A stretch of 6,919 nt of DNA from Candidatus Poseidoniaceae archaeon (GTDB taxonomy: Archaea; Thermoplasmatota; Poseidoniia; Poseidoniales; Poseidoniaceae). The DNA is taken from positions 1 through 6,919 of the forward strand of contig DUHJ01000039.1 in the NCBI GenBank assembly GCA_013330925.1. Reading direction: 5' to 3'. Both the position numbers and the translations under genes were made by a program. Under the pieces are notes generated by a model. It did no database searches and was not told where the DNA came from. It saw only the letters and a list, made by a program, of their open reading frames with translations. Positions 1-5,628 of this stretch are shown here, one piece after another (the stretch's first letter is position 1; each line of letters opens with the position of its first letter).

Positions 1-148
1 CGGCGGTCCTCCCGGTCCCAGCAAGGGTGGCCCACCTGGTCCCAAGAAAGGCGGCGGCCCTCCCAAAGGCGGCCCAAGCGGTGGCCCGCCGAAAGGCGGT
101 CCATCGGGTGGCCCAAAGGGTCCACGGCGTGGCCCCCCAGGTCGCTGA
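1..148 (+). CDS. C-terminal end of a protein with a Gly/Pro/Lys-rich cationic tail (partial, 5' end outside window)
   Basis: The reading frame that starts at base 2 and stops at TGA 146-148 gives 48 residues composed only of Gly (20), Pro (16), Lys (6), Arg (3) and Ser (3). There is no acidic, aromatic or aliphatic residue. The tail is built of loose repeats such as GGPPGPSK, GGPPGPKK and GGPSGGPPK, and ends in GPRRGPPGR. It must be disordered and strongly positive, so contact with nucleic acid, acidic surface polymer or phospholipid headgroups is possible, but no catalytic part is visible and the function cannot be named. Several Gly, Pro, Ser and Lys codons are mixed (for example AGC and TCG for the same Ser in neighbouring repeats), which argues that this is truly coding. 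It ends 14 bases before the next gene on the same strand, so the two may be co-transcribed. Confidence 0.75.
   Translation, partial: GGPPGPSKGGPPGPKKGGGPPKGGPSGGPPKGGPSGGPKGPRRGPPGR
68..118 (+). repeat. Tandem GGPSGGP(P)K coding repeat
   Basis: Two consecutive units, GGPSGGPPK (bases 68-94) and GGPSGGPK (95-118), sit inside the low-complexity tail. The units differ by synonymous changes, including Ser AGC versus TCG and Gly GGC versus GGT. The amino-acid repeat is therefore older than a fresh DNA slippage event, or is held by selection on the protein. Confidence 0.6.
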
Positions 149-162
149 ACGAGGCTGAGCCG

Positions 163-1182
163 GTGCTGATCGACCCGACGTGCGACGCCCTGTTGGAGTC
201 GAACTCTCGATCATTCTTTCTGACGCTCAAGGTGCTTCCTTCCAAGATGCGTCGTTCTGTTGGCCTGCTTTACCTGCTGGCCCGTGTTGCCGACACGATT
301 GCGGATTCCAAAACCGGTGAGGTGCAGATTTTGCTTGACGGACTCGAAGCATGGGATGCAGCGACGGATGAACGGCAAGGCAAGGTGCCTGATTTGTCGC
401 ATCTTGCTTCGCTTCAGGCCAAAGACGCTGAGCGGGAATTGCTTGAGAAAGCGAGCTTGGCGGTCGATGCCTTGGGCACGACGTCTCCCGCAGATGTGCA
501 GATGATTCGCACCTGCCTCAACATCATCATCGGAGGACAGACCCTCGACCTTGAACGGTTTGGTCCTTCCAACGACAAGGATGAGATCTCAGGACTGCCC
601 GATGATGAAGCCCTCGACGATTACGCCTACCGGGTGGCCGGGAGCGTGGGTGAGTTTTGGACGGACATGAGCCGCCATCACATGTTCCCAAACCGTATGG
701 ACATGCATGATGAGGCTTGGATGGCCGAAGGCATCCGCTTTGGGAAGGCCTTGCAACTCACCAACATCCTTCGGGACATCCCTGAAGACTTGCGCTTTGG
801 GCGCTGTTACGTGCCGCTGACTCGATTGGAGGCCGTTGGCTTGACCAAAGAGGACTTGCGAGACCCCACGTCGATGACCGCGTTCCAGCCCGTCTACAAC
901 GACCTCCTGGACATGACGGACGCGCACTTCGAAGCCGCGGTCCGTTACGTGCTGCGTTTGCCGGGACAATCTCGGAGGCTCAGGATCGCTTGCATGTTGC
1001 CCATCATCATCGGCCAGCGGACCGTTGACCTGCTCCGCACCAGCAACGTGCTCGATCCAACCGACCGGGTGAAGGTCGATCGGGCCGAAATCAAACGCAT
1101 CCTCCGCCGCTGCCTCGTCGCGACCATGGTCCCGGGCGGAACCAAGCGTGCGCTTACCGCGTTGCGCCCTGAGCTTCGCTGA
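163..1182 (+). CDS. Squalene/phytoene synthase family protein, squalene-synthase-like
   Basis: This is a 339-residue all-alpha trans-isoprenyl diphosphate synthase of the head-to-head type. Such enzymes condense two prenyl diphosphates (here probably two farnesyl diphosphates) through a cyclopropyl intermediate, on Mg2+ held by two Asp-rich motifs. Visible motifs are SRSF at 15-18, the first Asp motif DTIAD at 44-48, the YAYRVAGSVGEFW substrate-pocket segment at 154-166, and the second Asp motif in NILRDIPED at 201-209. Length and motif spelling fit the bacterial squalene-synthase-like branch better than classical CrtB. No hydrophobic C-terminal anchor like that of eukaryotic squalene synthase is seen. 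The start is GTG 163; the next in-frame ATG (247) would remove the SRSF motif. GAGG at 151-154 is a modest ribosome site 8 bases upstream. A second family member follows directly. The product (squalene, dehydrosqualene or a presqualene intermediate) cannot be fixed from sequence. Confidence 0.88.
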   Translation: MLIDPTCDALLESNSRSFFLTLKVLPSKMRRSVGLLYLLARVADTIADSKTGEVQILLDGLEAWDAATDERQGKVPDLSHLASLQAKDAERELLEKASLAVDALGTTSPADVQMIRTCLNIIIGGQTLDLERFGPSNDKDEISGLPDDEALDDYAYRVAGSVGEFWTDMSRHHMFPNRMDMHDEAWMAEGIRFGKALQLTNILRDIPEDLRFGRCYVPLTRLEAVGLTKEDLRDPTSMTAFQPVYNDLLDMTDAHFEAAVRYVLRLPGQSRRLRIACMLPIIIGQRTVDLLRTSNVLDPTDRVKVDRAEIKRILRRCLVATMVPGGTKRALTALRPELR

Positions 1183-1231
1183 GCGATGCCTTGCTGCGTC
1201 ACCGCAGAGAAACGCTCCTGAAAACAGGGGG

Positions 1232-1240
1232 TTCATAAGG
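1232..1240 (+). promoter_or_regulatory. Possible TATA-like element upstream of the phytoene synthase gene
   Basis: TTCATAAGG lies about 30 bases before ATG 1268, preceded by a purine-rich AAAACAGGGGG stretch that could act as a BRE. No convincing ribosome binding site precedes the ATG, which would fit a leaderless or short-leader transcript starting near 1262-1268. This is one weak AT-rich patch in an 85-base gap, so support is low. Confidence 0.2.
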
Positions 1241-1267
1241 ACACGAAGACAGGCATCATCGACTGAG

Positions 1268-2569
1268 ATGCTGGAACGCCGGAAACCCCTCGACCTCGTG
1301 CTGCCCCTGAAGGGCAATGCATCGACGAAGAGCGGTCGTTTCGAGCGTGAGCACCTGACTCCACTGGAGCGCGTGCGCACCGGTGTGCAGTTGGCCACGG
1401 AAGCGGTGAAGGCGGTCAGCCGTACCGCGATGGAAGCCCTGCGTGAGTCGGCCCAATTCGTCGGTTTGATCGGGGATGACCTCGAACTCGTGGACCCCTT
1501 CTCTCATCTCGAAGCTCCAATTTGGTCGGAAAAGCCACCTGCGGAATTGCTCCGCTTGGCCTACACCTACTGCGAAGAATTGACCCGCCGGGAAGCAGGC
1601 AACTTCTATCACTCGTTCAAGTACCTCCCAGAGGACAAGCGTCAGGCCATGTGTGCCGTCTACGCCTTCTGCCGACGTGCCGACGACATCGCTGACGGCG
1701 ACTGGTCCGACCGCTTCCCAGGTTCCCTTGGGGAGATGGACCCCGAAGCAAAGGCCTACCGCGAGGCGCTCGAACAGCACCAAGTTGCAGAAACCGTTCT
1801 CGACGAAGAGGCGTACCTGAACAAAATCACCCAGTTGTTCTTCTTCCGAAAGAAGCTCTCATCGTGCTACAATGAAGCATGGTCCACCGACCCTGTGTTC
1901 TTGGCCCTGAAGGACACCGTGCAGCGATTTACCATCCCCCGTTTGGTCTTCGACGACCTGATCTCCGGGATGGAAGACGACCTCTACCAAAACCGCTACT
2001 GCACCTTCGACGACCTCTACGTGTATTGCTACCGCGTGGCCAGCGTGGTGGGACTGATGTGCATCGAGATCTACGGATACGAAGACCCCAAGGCAAGGAA
2101 ATATGCTGAGTCATGGGGGATTTTCATGCAGTTGACCAACGTGCTACGTGACGTTGGAGAAGACATTCATCGTGACCGTGTGTACCTCCCAAGCGAGGAA
2201 CTCGAAGCCAACAGCCTTGACACGGGTGAATTCATTGACGGACGCGTGGTGCTCAACGCCAGTTGGGAGCCCTATTGCCACCATTACGCAAAACGGGCGC
2301 GCACCTACCTTGAGGAAGCCCGGCAACTCTTGCCTCTTCTTCCTCGTGAAACGCGCTACTCGCCGGCGGCGATGATCGCCTTCTACGACAAGATCCTGAA
2401 GCAGATTGAGCGAAGCCAAGGGGACGTTTTCACGCAACGCATTCGCCTCAACAAGGCCCAGAAGATCAGCCTCGCTGCAGCGGTCTACCTGCGTCATCGC
2501 TTCTTGCCGCGCTTCCTCGACCCAGTGTGGGGCGCATTGGCCCGCGTTGGCGTCCTCCCAAGCGTCTGA
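1268..2569 (+). CDS. crtB: Phytoene synthase-type prenyl synthase (CrtB/HpnD-like) with N-terminal extension
   Basis: The 433-residue protein has a complete phytoene/squalene synthase core from about residue 93 to 385. It shows NFYHSFKYLP at 112-121, the first Asp motif in CRRADDIAD at 135-143, the YCYRVASVVGLM pocket helix at 252-263, and the second Asp motif in NVLRDVGED at 291-299 followed by RVYLP at 304-308. It would join two prenyl diphosphates head to head: geranylgeranyl diphosphates to phytoene, or farnesyl diphosphates in an HpnC/HpnD-like role. CrtB proteins are usually near 300 residues. The excess is an N-terminal part of about 92 residues (basic and polar, with a predicted helix near 35-66) and a C-terminal helical, basic tail. 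The frame stays open upstream to 1148, but that would overlap the previous gene and adds no family-like sequence, so ATG 1268 is preferred. With the preceding paralogue it likely forms an isoprenoid (carotenoid, retinal precursor or squalene) unit. Phytoene versus squalene specificity is undecided. Confidence 0.85.
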   Translation: MLERRKPLDLVLPLKGNASTKSGRFEREHLTPLERVRTGVQLATEAVKAVSRTAMEALRESAQFVGLIGDDLELVDPFSHLEAPIWSEKPPAELLRLAYTYCEELTRREAGNFYHSFKYLPEDKRQAMCAVYAFCRRADDIADGDWSDRFPGSLGEMDPEAKAYREALEQHQVAETVLDEEAYLNKITQLFFFRKKLSSCYNEAWSTDPVFLALKDTVQRFTIPRLVFDDLISGMEDDLYQNRYCTFDDLYVYCYRVASVVGLMCIEIYGYEDPKARKYAESWGIFMQLTNVLRDVGEDIHRDRVYLPSEELEANSLDTGEFIDGRVVLNASWEPYCHHYAKRARTYLEEARQLLPLLPRETRYSPAAMIAFYDKILKQIERSQGDVFTQRIRLNKAQKISLAAAVYLRHRFLPRFLDPVWGALARVGVLPSV

Positions 2570-3103
2570 TCACGCGTCGTCGAGCGGCCAAGGCCGCGCG
2601 TCGTCCCATGCGTTCCATTCCGCAACCCATGGTTCCACGAAGGGCTCAACCTCCAGTCCAATCCCGGCCATGACCTCGGCGGGTCGGACCACGCCGTTCT
2701 TTCGAATCCCGGTTCGAATGAGTGCCAAAGAACAGGTTCGACCACGCTGCATGGTGCGCTGTTGGAAATAGAAAAATCGCTCATCCATTCCCACCAATCG
2801 TGTCCGCACTTCGGCTTTGACGAACGGGCGCAAACGATGGCGGTAGCGGATGGTGGACCCGCCCACGACGAAGGCCGATTTGGTCCGTCTGACCCACCTG
2901 AACAAGCCGATGCGCATGGCAAGCTGGTAGCGGGCCAAGTCGAAGAGAACGAAATGCCGTCCGTTGTTCACTTCAGGGTAAAGATCGGCGTCACCAAAGC
3001 CAGGTCTGACGCGGAACACATGCTCAGCAAGCGGATCTATCGCCTCAAAGCGACGAAACGTATGCCGCAGGACGAGACCAAACACGCGGTGGTACGGGTA
3101 CAT
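2570..3103 (-). CDS. Hotdog-fold acyl-CoA thioesterase-like protein
   Basis: This 177-residue protein resembles the 4-hydroxybenzoyl-CoA thioesterase/THEM6-like branch of single-domain hotdog proteins, which hydrolyse acyl-CoA to free acid and CoA. The diagnostic stretch is GDADLYPEVNNGRHFVLFDL at about 37-56. It matches the D-x-D/N-x-(N/Y)-x-H-x-NN-x-R/Y pattern that begins the central helix, although the usual His is replaced here by Glu (PEVNN). Next come GGSTIRYRHRLRPF (81-94), the beta strand that follows in this family, and RLVGMDERFFYFQQR (102-116). The C-terminal third carries the typical VVRPAEVM segment (138-145) and then an acidic, Trp-rich end. ATG 3103 sits 6 bases after the stop of the acyl-CoA dehydrogenase gene, and GTGA near that stop can serve as ribosome site, so the two are surely one transcript. 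Its stop TCA/TGA abuts the stop of the convergent phytoene synthase gene. The substrate is unknown. Confidence 0.75.
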   Translation of the reverse strand: MYPYHRVFGLVLRHTFRRFEAIDPLAEHVFRVRPGFGDADLYPEVNNGRHFVLFDLARYQLAMRIGLFRWVRRTKSAFVVGGSTIRYRHRLRPFVKAEVRTRLVGMDERFFYFQQRTMQRGRTCSLALIRTGIRKNGVVRPAEVMAGIGLEVEPFVEPWVAEWNAWDDARPWPLDDA

Positions 3104-3109
3104 CCCGGC

Positions 3110-4285
3110 TCACGCTTGGCGGGTGAAGGCCTGGATGCCGGTGATGTAGCGCCCAATGATCAGGTTGTGGATGTCATGGGTGCCCTCGTAGGTCTTCACG
3201 GATTCGAGGTTCGCCATGTGGCGCATCACGGGGTACTCGTCAAGGACGCCGTTCGCCCCGTGGATGTCGCGGGCCACGCGGGCAATCTCCAGTGCGATGT
3301 CCACGTTGTTCATCTTCGCGAGGCTGATCTGCTCGTTGAACCATGTTCCGTCGTCCTTCTTCCGTCCAAGGTGGTAAGCGAGGAGTTGTCCCTTGGTGAT
3401 TTCACGCAACATCCACGCCAATTTGTTCTGAACCAACTGGTAGGCCGCGATGGGTTGACCGAATTGAATGCGGGAAAGCGCGTAGGTCTTGGCCGAGTGG
3501 AAGCAGGCCATGGCCGCTCCGAGGGCGCCCCAAGAAATGCCGAATCGGGCATTGTTCAGGCAGGAAAACGGGCCTCGGAGGCCCTTCACGCCGGGAAGCA
3601 TGCGGTCCTTGGGAATCTTGCAGTCTTGGAACACCAGTTCAGAGGTGACGCTTGCTTTCAGGGAATGCTTGCCCTTCATCTCAGGAGCGGAGAAGCCGGG
3701 GTCGTCCTTCTCCACGATGAAGCCACGGATGACGCCGTCGAGTTTGGCCCAGACCACCGCAAGGTCGGCGATGGTGCCGTTGGTGATCCACATCTTCGCA
3801 CCGTTGAGCAGGTAATGGTCACCCATGTCTTCGGCCTTGGTCACCATGTCACCGGGGTTGGAACCGTAGTCAGGCTCGGTCAATCCAAAGCAACCAATGA
3901 GTTCGCCGGAGGTCATGCCTGGAAGGTATGTCTGCTTCTGTTCTTCCGTGCCGAAATCCCAGATGGGGTACATGGCAAGGGACCCTTGAACGCTGGCGAA
4001 AGAGCGGAGTCCAGAGTCACCGCGCTCGAGTTCTTGGCAAATCAGGCCGTACGCCACGTAGGACAGGCCAGGGCAACCGTAGCCCTTGAGCGGAGCGCCG
4101 AGCACGCCCATGGCGCCGAGGTCTTGACGCCACTTGTCGAGGAACACTCCATCGCGGCACGCTTCTTCGATGTGCGGGAGCACCTCTTCGTCAACGTAGT
4201 TCCGGACCATGTCTCGGATCATGATTTCCTCTTCGGTGAGGAGCGATTCGATGTCGTAGAAATCAGGGGCTTCGAAGGCTTCCAT
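3110..4285 (-). CDS. gcdH: Glutaryl-CoA dehydrogenase (acyl-CoA dehydrogenase family)
   Basis: This 391-residue FAD enzyme of full family length oxidises glutaryl-CoA, normally with decarboxylation to crotonyl-CoA and CO2, and passes electrons to an electron-transfer flavoprotein. It serves lysine, tryptophan or aromatic acid breakdown. The order of elements follows mitochondrial and bacterial GCDH closely: N-terminal helical domain; ELERGDSGLRS at 85-95, where Glu87 and Arg94 sit at the positions that bind the glutaryl carboxylate in the human enzyme; the flavin segment CFGLTEPDYGSNP at 132-144 and WITNG at 166-170; GPFSCLNNARFGI at 238-250; IQFGQPI at 273-279; ARDIHGANG at 338-346; and the catalytic base Glu367 in TYEGTHDIH at 365-373. 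It ends in ITGIQAF, again as in GCDH. ATG 4285 has a good ribosome site (GAGGGA, 5-base spacing). A thioesterase gene follows 6 bases downstream and a membrane-anchored propeller gene lies 64 bases upstream. Decarboxylating versus non-decarboxylating chemistry is not proven. Confidence 0.92.
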   Translation of the reverse strand: MEAFEAPDFYDIESLLTEEEIMIRDMVRNYVDEEVLPHIEEACRDGVFLDKWRQDLGAMGVLGAPLKGYGCPGLSYVAYGLICQELERGDSGLRSFASVQGSLAMYPIWDFGTEEQKQTYLPGMTSGELIGCFGLTEPDYGSNPGDMVTKAEDMGDHYLLNGAKMWITNGTIADLAVVWAKLDGVIRGFIVEKDDPGFSAPEMKGKHSLKASVTSELVFQDCKIPKDRMLPGVKGLRGPFSCLNNARFGISWGALGAAMACFHSAKTYALSRIQFGQPIAAYQLVQNKLAWMLREITKGQLLAYHLGRKKDDGTWFNEQISLAKMNNVDIALEIARVARDIHGANGVLDEYPVMRHMANLESVKTYEGTHDIHNLIIGRYITGIQAFTRQA

Positions 4286-4290
4286 TGGCT

Positions 4291-4296
4291 TCCCTC
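4291..4296 (-). promoter_or_regulatory. Shine-Dalgarno site of the glutaryl-CoA dehydrogenase gene
   Basis: On the minus strand GAGGGA lies 5 bases before ATG 4285. This supports that start and shows that the transcript carries a leader, so it probably begins upstream of the 64-base gap or within the propeller gene. Confidence 0.5.
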
Positions 4297-4349
4297 GTCC
4301 AATATGCGGGGGGGACCGCTCTAAGGACCTGTTGCAGGGCCCATGGGAT

Positions 4350-5528
4350 TCAACGCTGTCGTGAACGACGTGCGTTGCGACGCCGGATGTAGGCCGCCTG
4401 CATCTTCGGGCTGTTCATGAAAATCAAACCGATGATGCTGCCGATCAGGGCCACAGCCACCGCGATGCCGGCGACAGTCTCCAAGACGGTTGACTCCATG
4501 TCGCTGGTGTCAGGGACCATGCCCACGAGGTCGCCGTCGGTGGTGAGGAACCAACCCGTGCCAACGTCGCTTTCCCACGCTCCAAGGAGCGAACGGCCGG
4601 CGATTTGAGCGTCGAAGGCCAAGGCCTGCTCCGGACCGAGGTGCTCGTATGCATCGTCGCCCACGGGGTCGTGTCGAACAAGGCCGAGTGGTGTAAGATG
4701 AACCAAGGACGTGCCTCCTGCGGCCACCGAGGCGCCTCCCATCTCGGAACCGATGCTCTGCAGGTTACGAATCGGTCCCGTTGAACTCCGCGAGGCGGTT
4801 TCGGTGTCGATCAGGACGGCCACCGTGGAGAGGCCGAGTCCAAAGGCCGTGCATTCGTTGAGGGTCGGATCGGCGCACGTGACGCCTGACCACGTCGTGC
4901 CTGAGGTGCCGGTCAGCCATGTGATGTCATGCGAGCGCCCGATAACGGCCAAGCCGTCTTGGCTTGTGGCCACCACACAGACGTTGGCCGAGCGATGGCA
5001 TTCGAGGTCGACGATGTCCTCAGTTTCCAATCCATCCTGCAACATGACGGGGCCTGTGCCCTCTGCAAAGCGCCACAGCCCTCCGTCCGCGGACGCGATG
5101 TACGCCACGTCTGCACCGGGGCGCCAAGCCACGTCGACGAGGTCACGGCCAAGGAGGAGGCTGGAGCCGTTGGCGTTGGTCACGGCGTGGGTGTCACCCG
5201 AGTAGCGCATGAGGAGGCCGGTGTCGCCCACCATCAACGCGGTAGCGCCGCCGGGATGCCAATCCACGGCATTGATGTTCACGGTGCGTCCCGTGCCCAA
5301 CTCCACGTCCAAGTCTCGTCGTTCAGGTTCGAGTCCATCGATGCGGTGCGCCCACCCGTCTTCTCCCACCAGCAGGACAGCCTCCCCTCCGGGCCGGACG
5401 TCCATTCCGAGCATGGCTCCCGGGGCCTCGATGACCCCCTCGTCCGAAAGGACCACAGCGGGCGCAGCAGCGGCCGGCACGGCGAGCACGAAAAGTGCCA
5501 CCAAGGCCATGGCGATGAGGCGACGCAT
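4350..5528 (-). CDS. Secreted beta-propeller protein with C-terminal membrane anchor
   Basis: From ATG 5528 the protein is 392 residues. It opens with a classic signal peptide (MRR, then a hydrophobic stretch to about 18, then AAAAP near 19-23). The body holds about seven repeats of roughly 43 residues, each with a Val/Ile-Asp-hydrophobic-x-x-x-Pro-Gly turn and a strand ending in a Gly-x-hydrophobic-x-Arg/Ile pattern. They lie near 38-65, 84-111, 129-157, 171-198, 212-241, 255-282 and 304-339. This is the pattern of a beta-propeller of the WD40/BNR (Ycf48-like) kind. Cys177/Cys184 and Cys218/Cys226 are spaced like small disulfide loops, in keeping with an extracytoplasmic site. A single transmembrane helix at about 351-371 is followed by a very basic cytosolic tail (RRRNARRSRQR), so the propeller faces outward. 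The frame is open up to 5630, but residues before the signal peptide are Pro/Arg-rich and would spoil export, hence the shorter start. No SD is obvious. Ligand and role are unknown; it may be a scaffold or binding protein. Confidence 0.8.
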   Translation of the reverse strand: MRRLIAMALVALFVLAVPAAAAPAVVLSDEGVIEAPGAMLGMDVRPGGEAVLLVGEDGWAHRIDGLEPERRDLDVELGTGRTVNINAVDWHPGGATALMVGDTGLLMRYSGDTHAVTNANGSSLLLGRDLVDVAWRPGADVAYIASADGGLWRFAEGTGPVMLQDGLETEDIVDLECHRSANVCVVATSQDGLAVIGRSHDITWLTGTSGTTWSGVTCADPTLNECTAFGLGLSTVAVLIDTETASRSSTGPIRNLQSIGSEMGGASVAAGGTSLVHLTPLGLVRHDPVGDDAYEHLGPEQALAFDAQIAGRSLLGAWESDVGTGWFLTTDGDLVGMVPDTSDMESTVLETVAGIAVAVALIGSIIGLIFMNSPKMQAAYIRRRNARRSRQR

Positions 5529-5574
5529 GACACACGGGCGGCGCCTTGGATGAAAACCTCTCCTGTGCGGTGAT

Positions 5575-5599
5575 GGTTCGCCGTCTGGTGGGGCGAACC
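5575..5599. repeat. Perfect 8-bp inverted repeat in the divergent intergenic region
   Basis: GGTTCGCC (5575-5582) and GGCGAACC (5592-5599) are exact reverse complements separated by 9 bases. The centre-to-centre distance is 17 bases, which suits a dimeric regulator contacting one DNA face over about one and a half turns. The right arm touches a TATA-like CTTATG. The repeat lies between the divergent propeller and unknown-function genes and could be an operator for either. As RNA it could also fold as a hairpin in the leader of the minus-strand gene. Confidence 0.45.
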
Positions 5600-5604
5600 T
5601 TATG
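5599..5604 (+). promoter_or_regulatory. Possible TATA-like element for the small unknown gene
   Basis: CTTATG is centred about 27 bases before ATG 5629, the distance expected between an archaeal TATA box and a transcription start at or near the start codon. It directly follows the right arm of the inverted repeat. It is short and only partly AT-rich. A leader long enough to hold the SD at 5617-5623 would need a start further upstream, which weakens the case. Confidence 0.18.
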
Positions 5605-5616
5605 CCAAGCATGACC

Positions 5617-5623
5617 GTGGGAG
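5617..5623 (+). promoter_or_regulatory. Ribosome binding site that selects ATG 5629
   Basis: GTGGGAG lies 5 bases before ATG 5629. Two other in-frame ATGs lie upstream (5602 and 5611) without a comparable purine-rich site, and the family-like sequence begins right at MERFHVRRGH, so 5629 is the preferred start. Confidence 0.45.
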
Positions 5624-5628
5624 CGTCC

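Noticed and set aside
1148..1267. Longer start for the phytoene synthase (40 extra codons from ATG 1148)
   Set aside because: It overlaps the end of the upstream synthase gene, has Arg/Ala-rich out-of-frame-like sequence and no family resemblance. ATG 1268 avoids the overlap.
1183..1267. Possible small RNA or terminator between the two synthase genes
   Set aside because: There is no clear hairpin with a T-run and no conserved RNA fold is visible. Apart from a weak TATA-like patch I see nothing there.
589..1398. 269-codon open frame on the minus strand
   Set aside because: It is a shadow of the squalene-synthase-like gene that also runs across the intergenic gap, with Arg/Ser-rich composition and no recognisable motif.
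4299..4307. AT-rich GCATATTGG (minus strand) as a TATA box for gcdH
   Set aside because: It lies only about 15-20 bases before the start codon, so transcription would begin inside the gene, and a good SD sits between it and the ATG.
4308..4314. Run of seven G in the gap between propeller and gcdH
   Set aside because: It is a single homopolymer in noncoding sequence with no partner for a strong hairpin. It may be a sequencing-error hotspot but does not affect any reading frame.
2762..4324. 520-codon open frame on the plus strand
   Set aside because: It lies antisense to the glutaryl-CoA dehydrogenase and thioesterase genes, which have clear family motifs. The frame is His/Val-rich as expected for a shadow in GC-rich DNA and shows no domain.
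4929..5573. 214-codon open frame on the plus strand
   Set aside because: It is antisense to the propeller gene and His/Gly-rich, with no motif. The minus-strand protein has a signal peptide, repeats and anchor.
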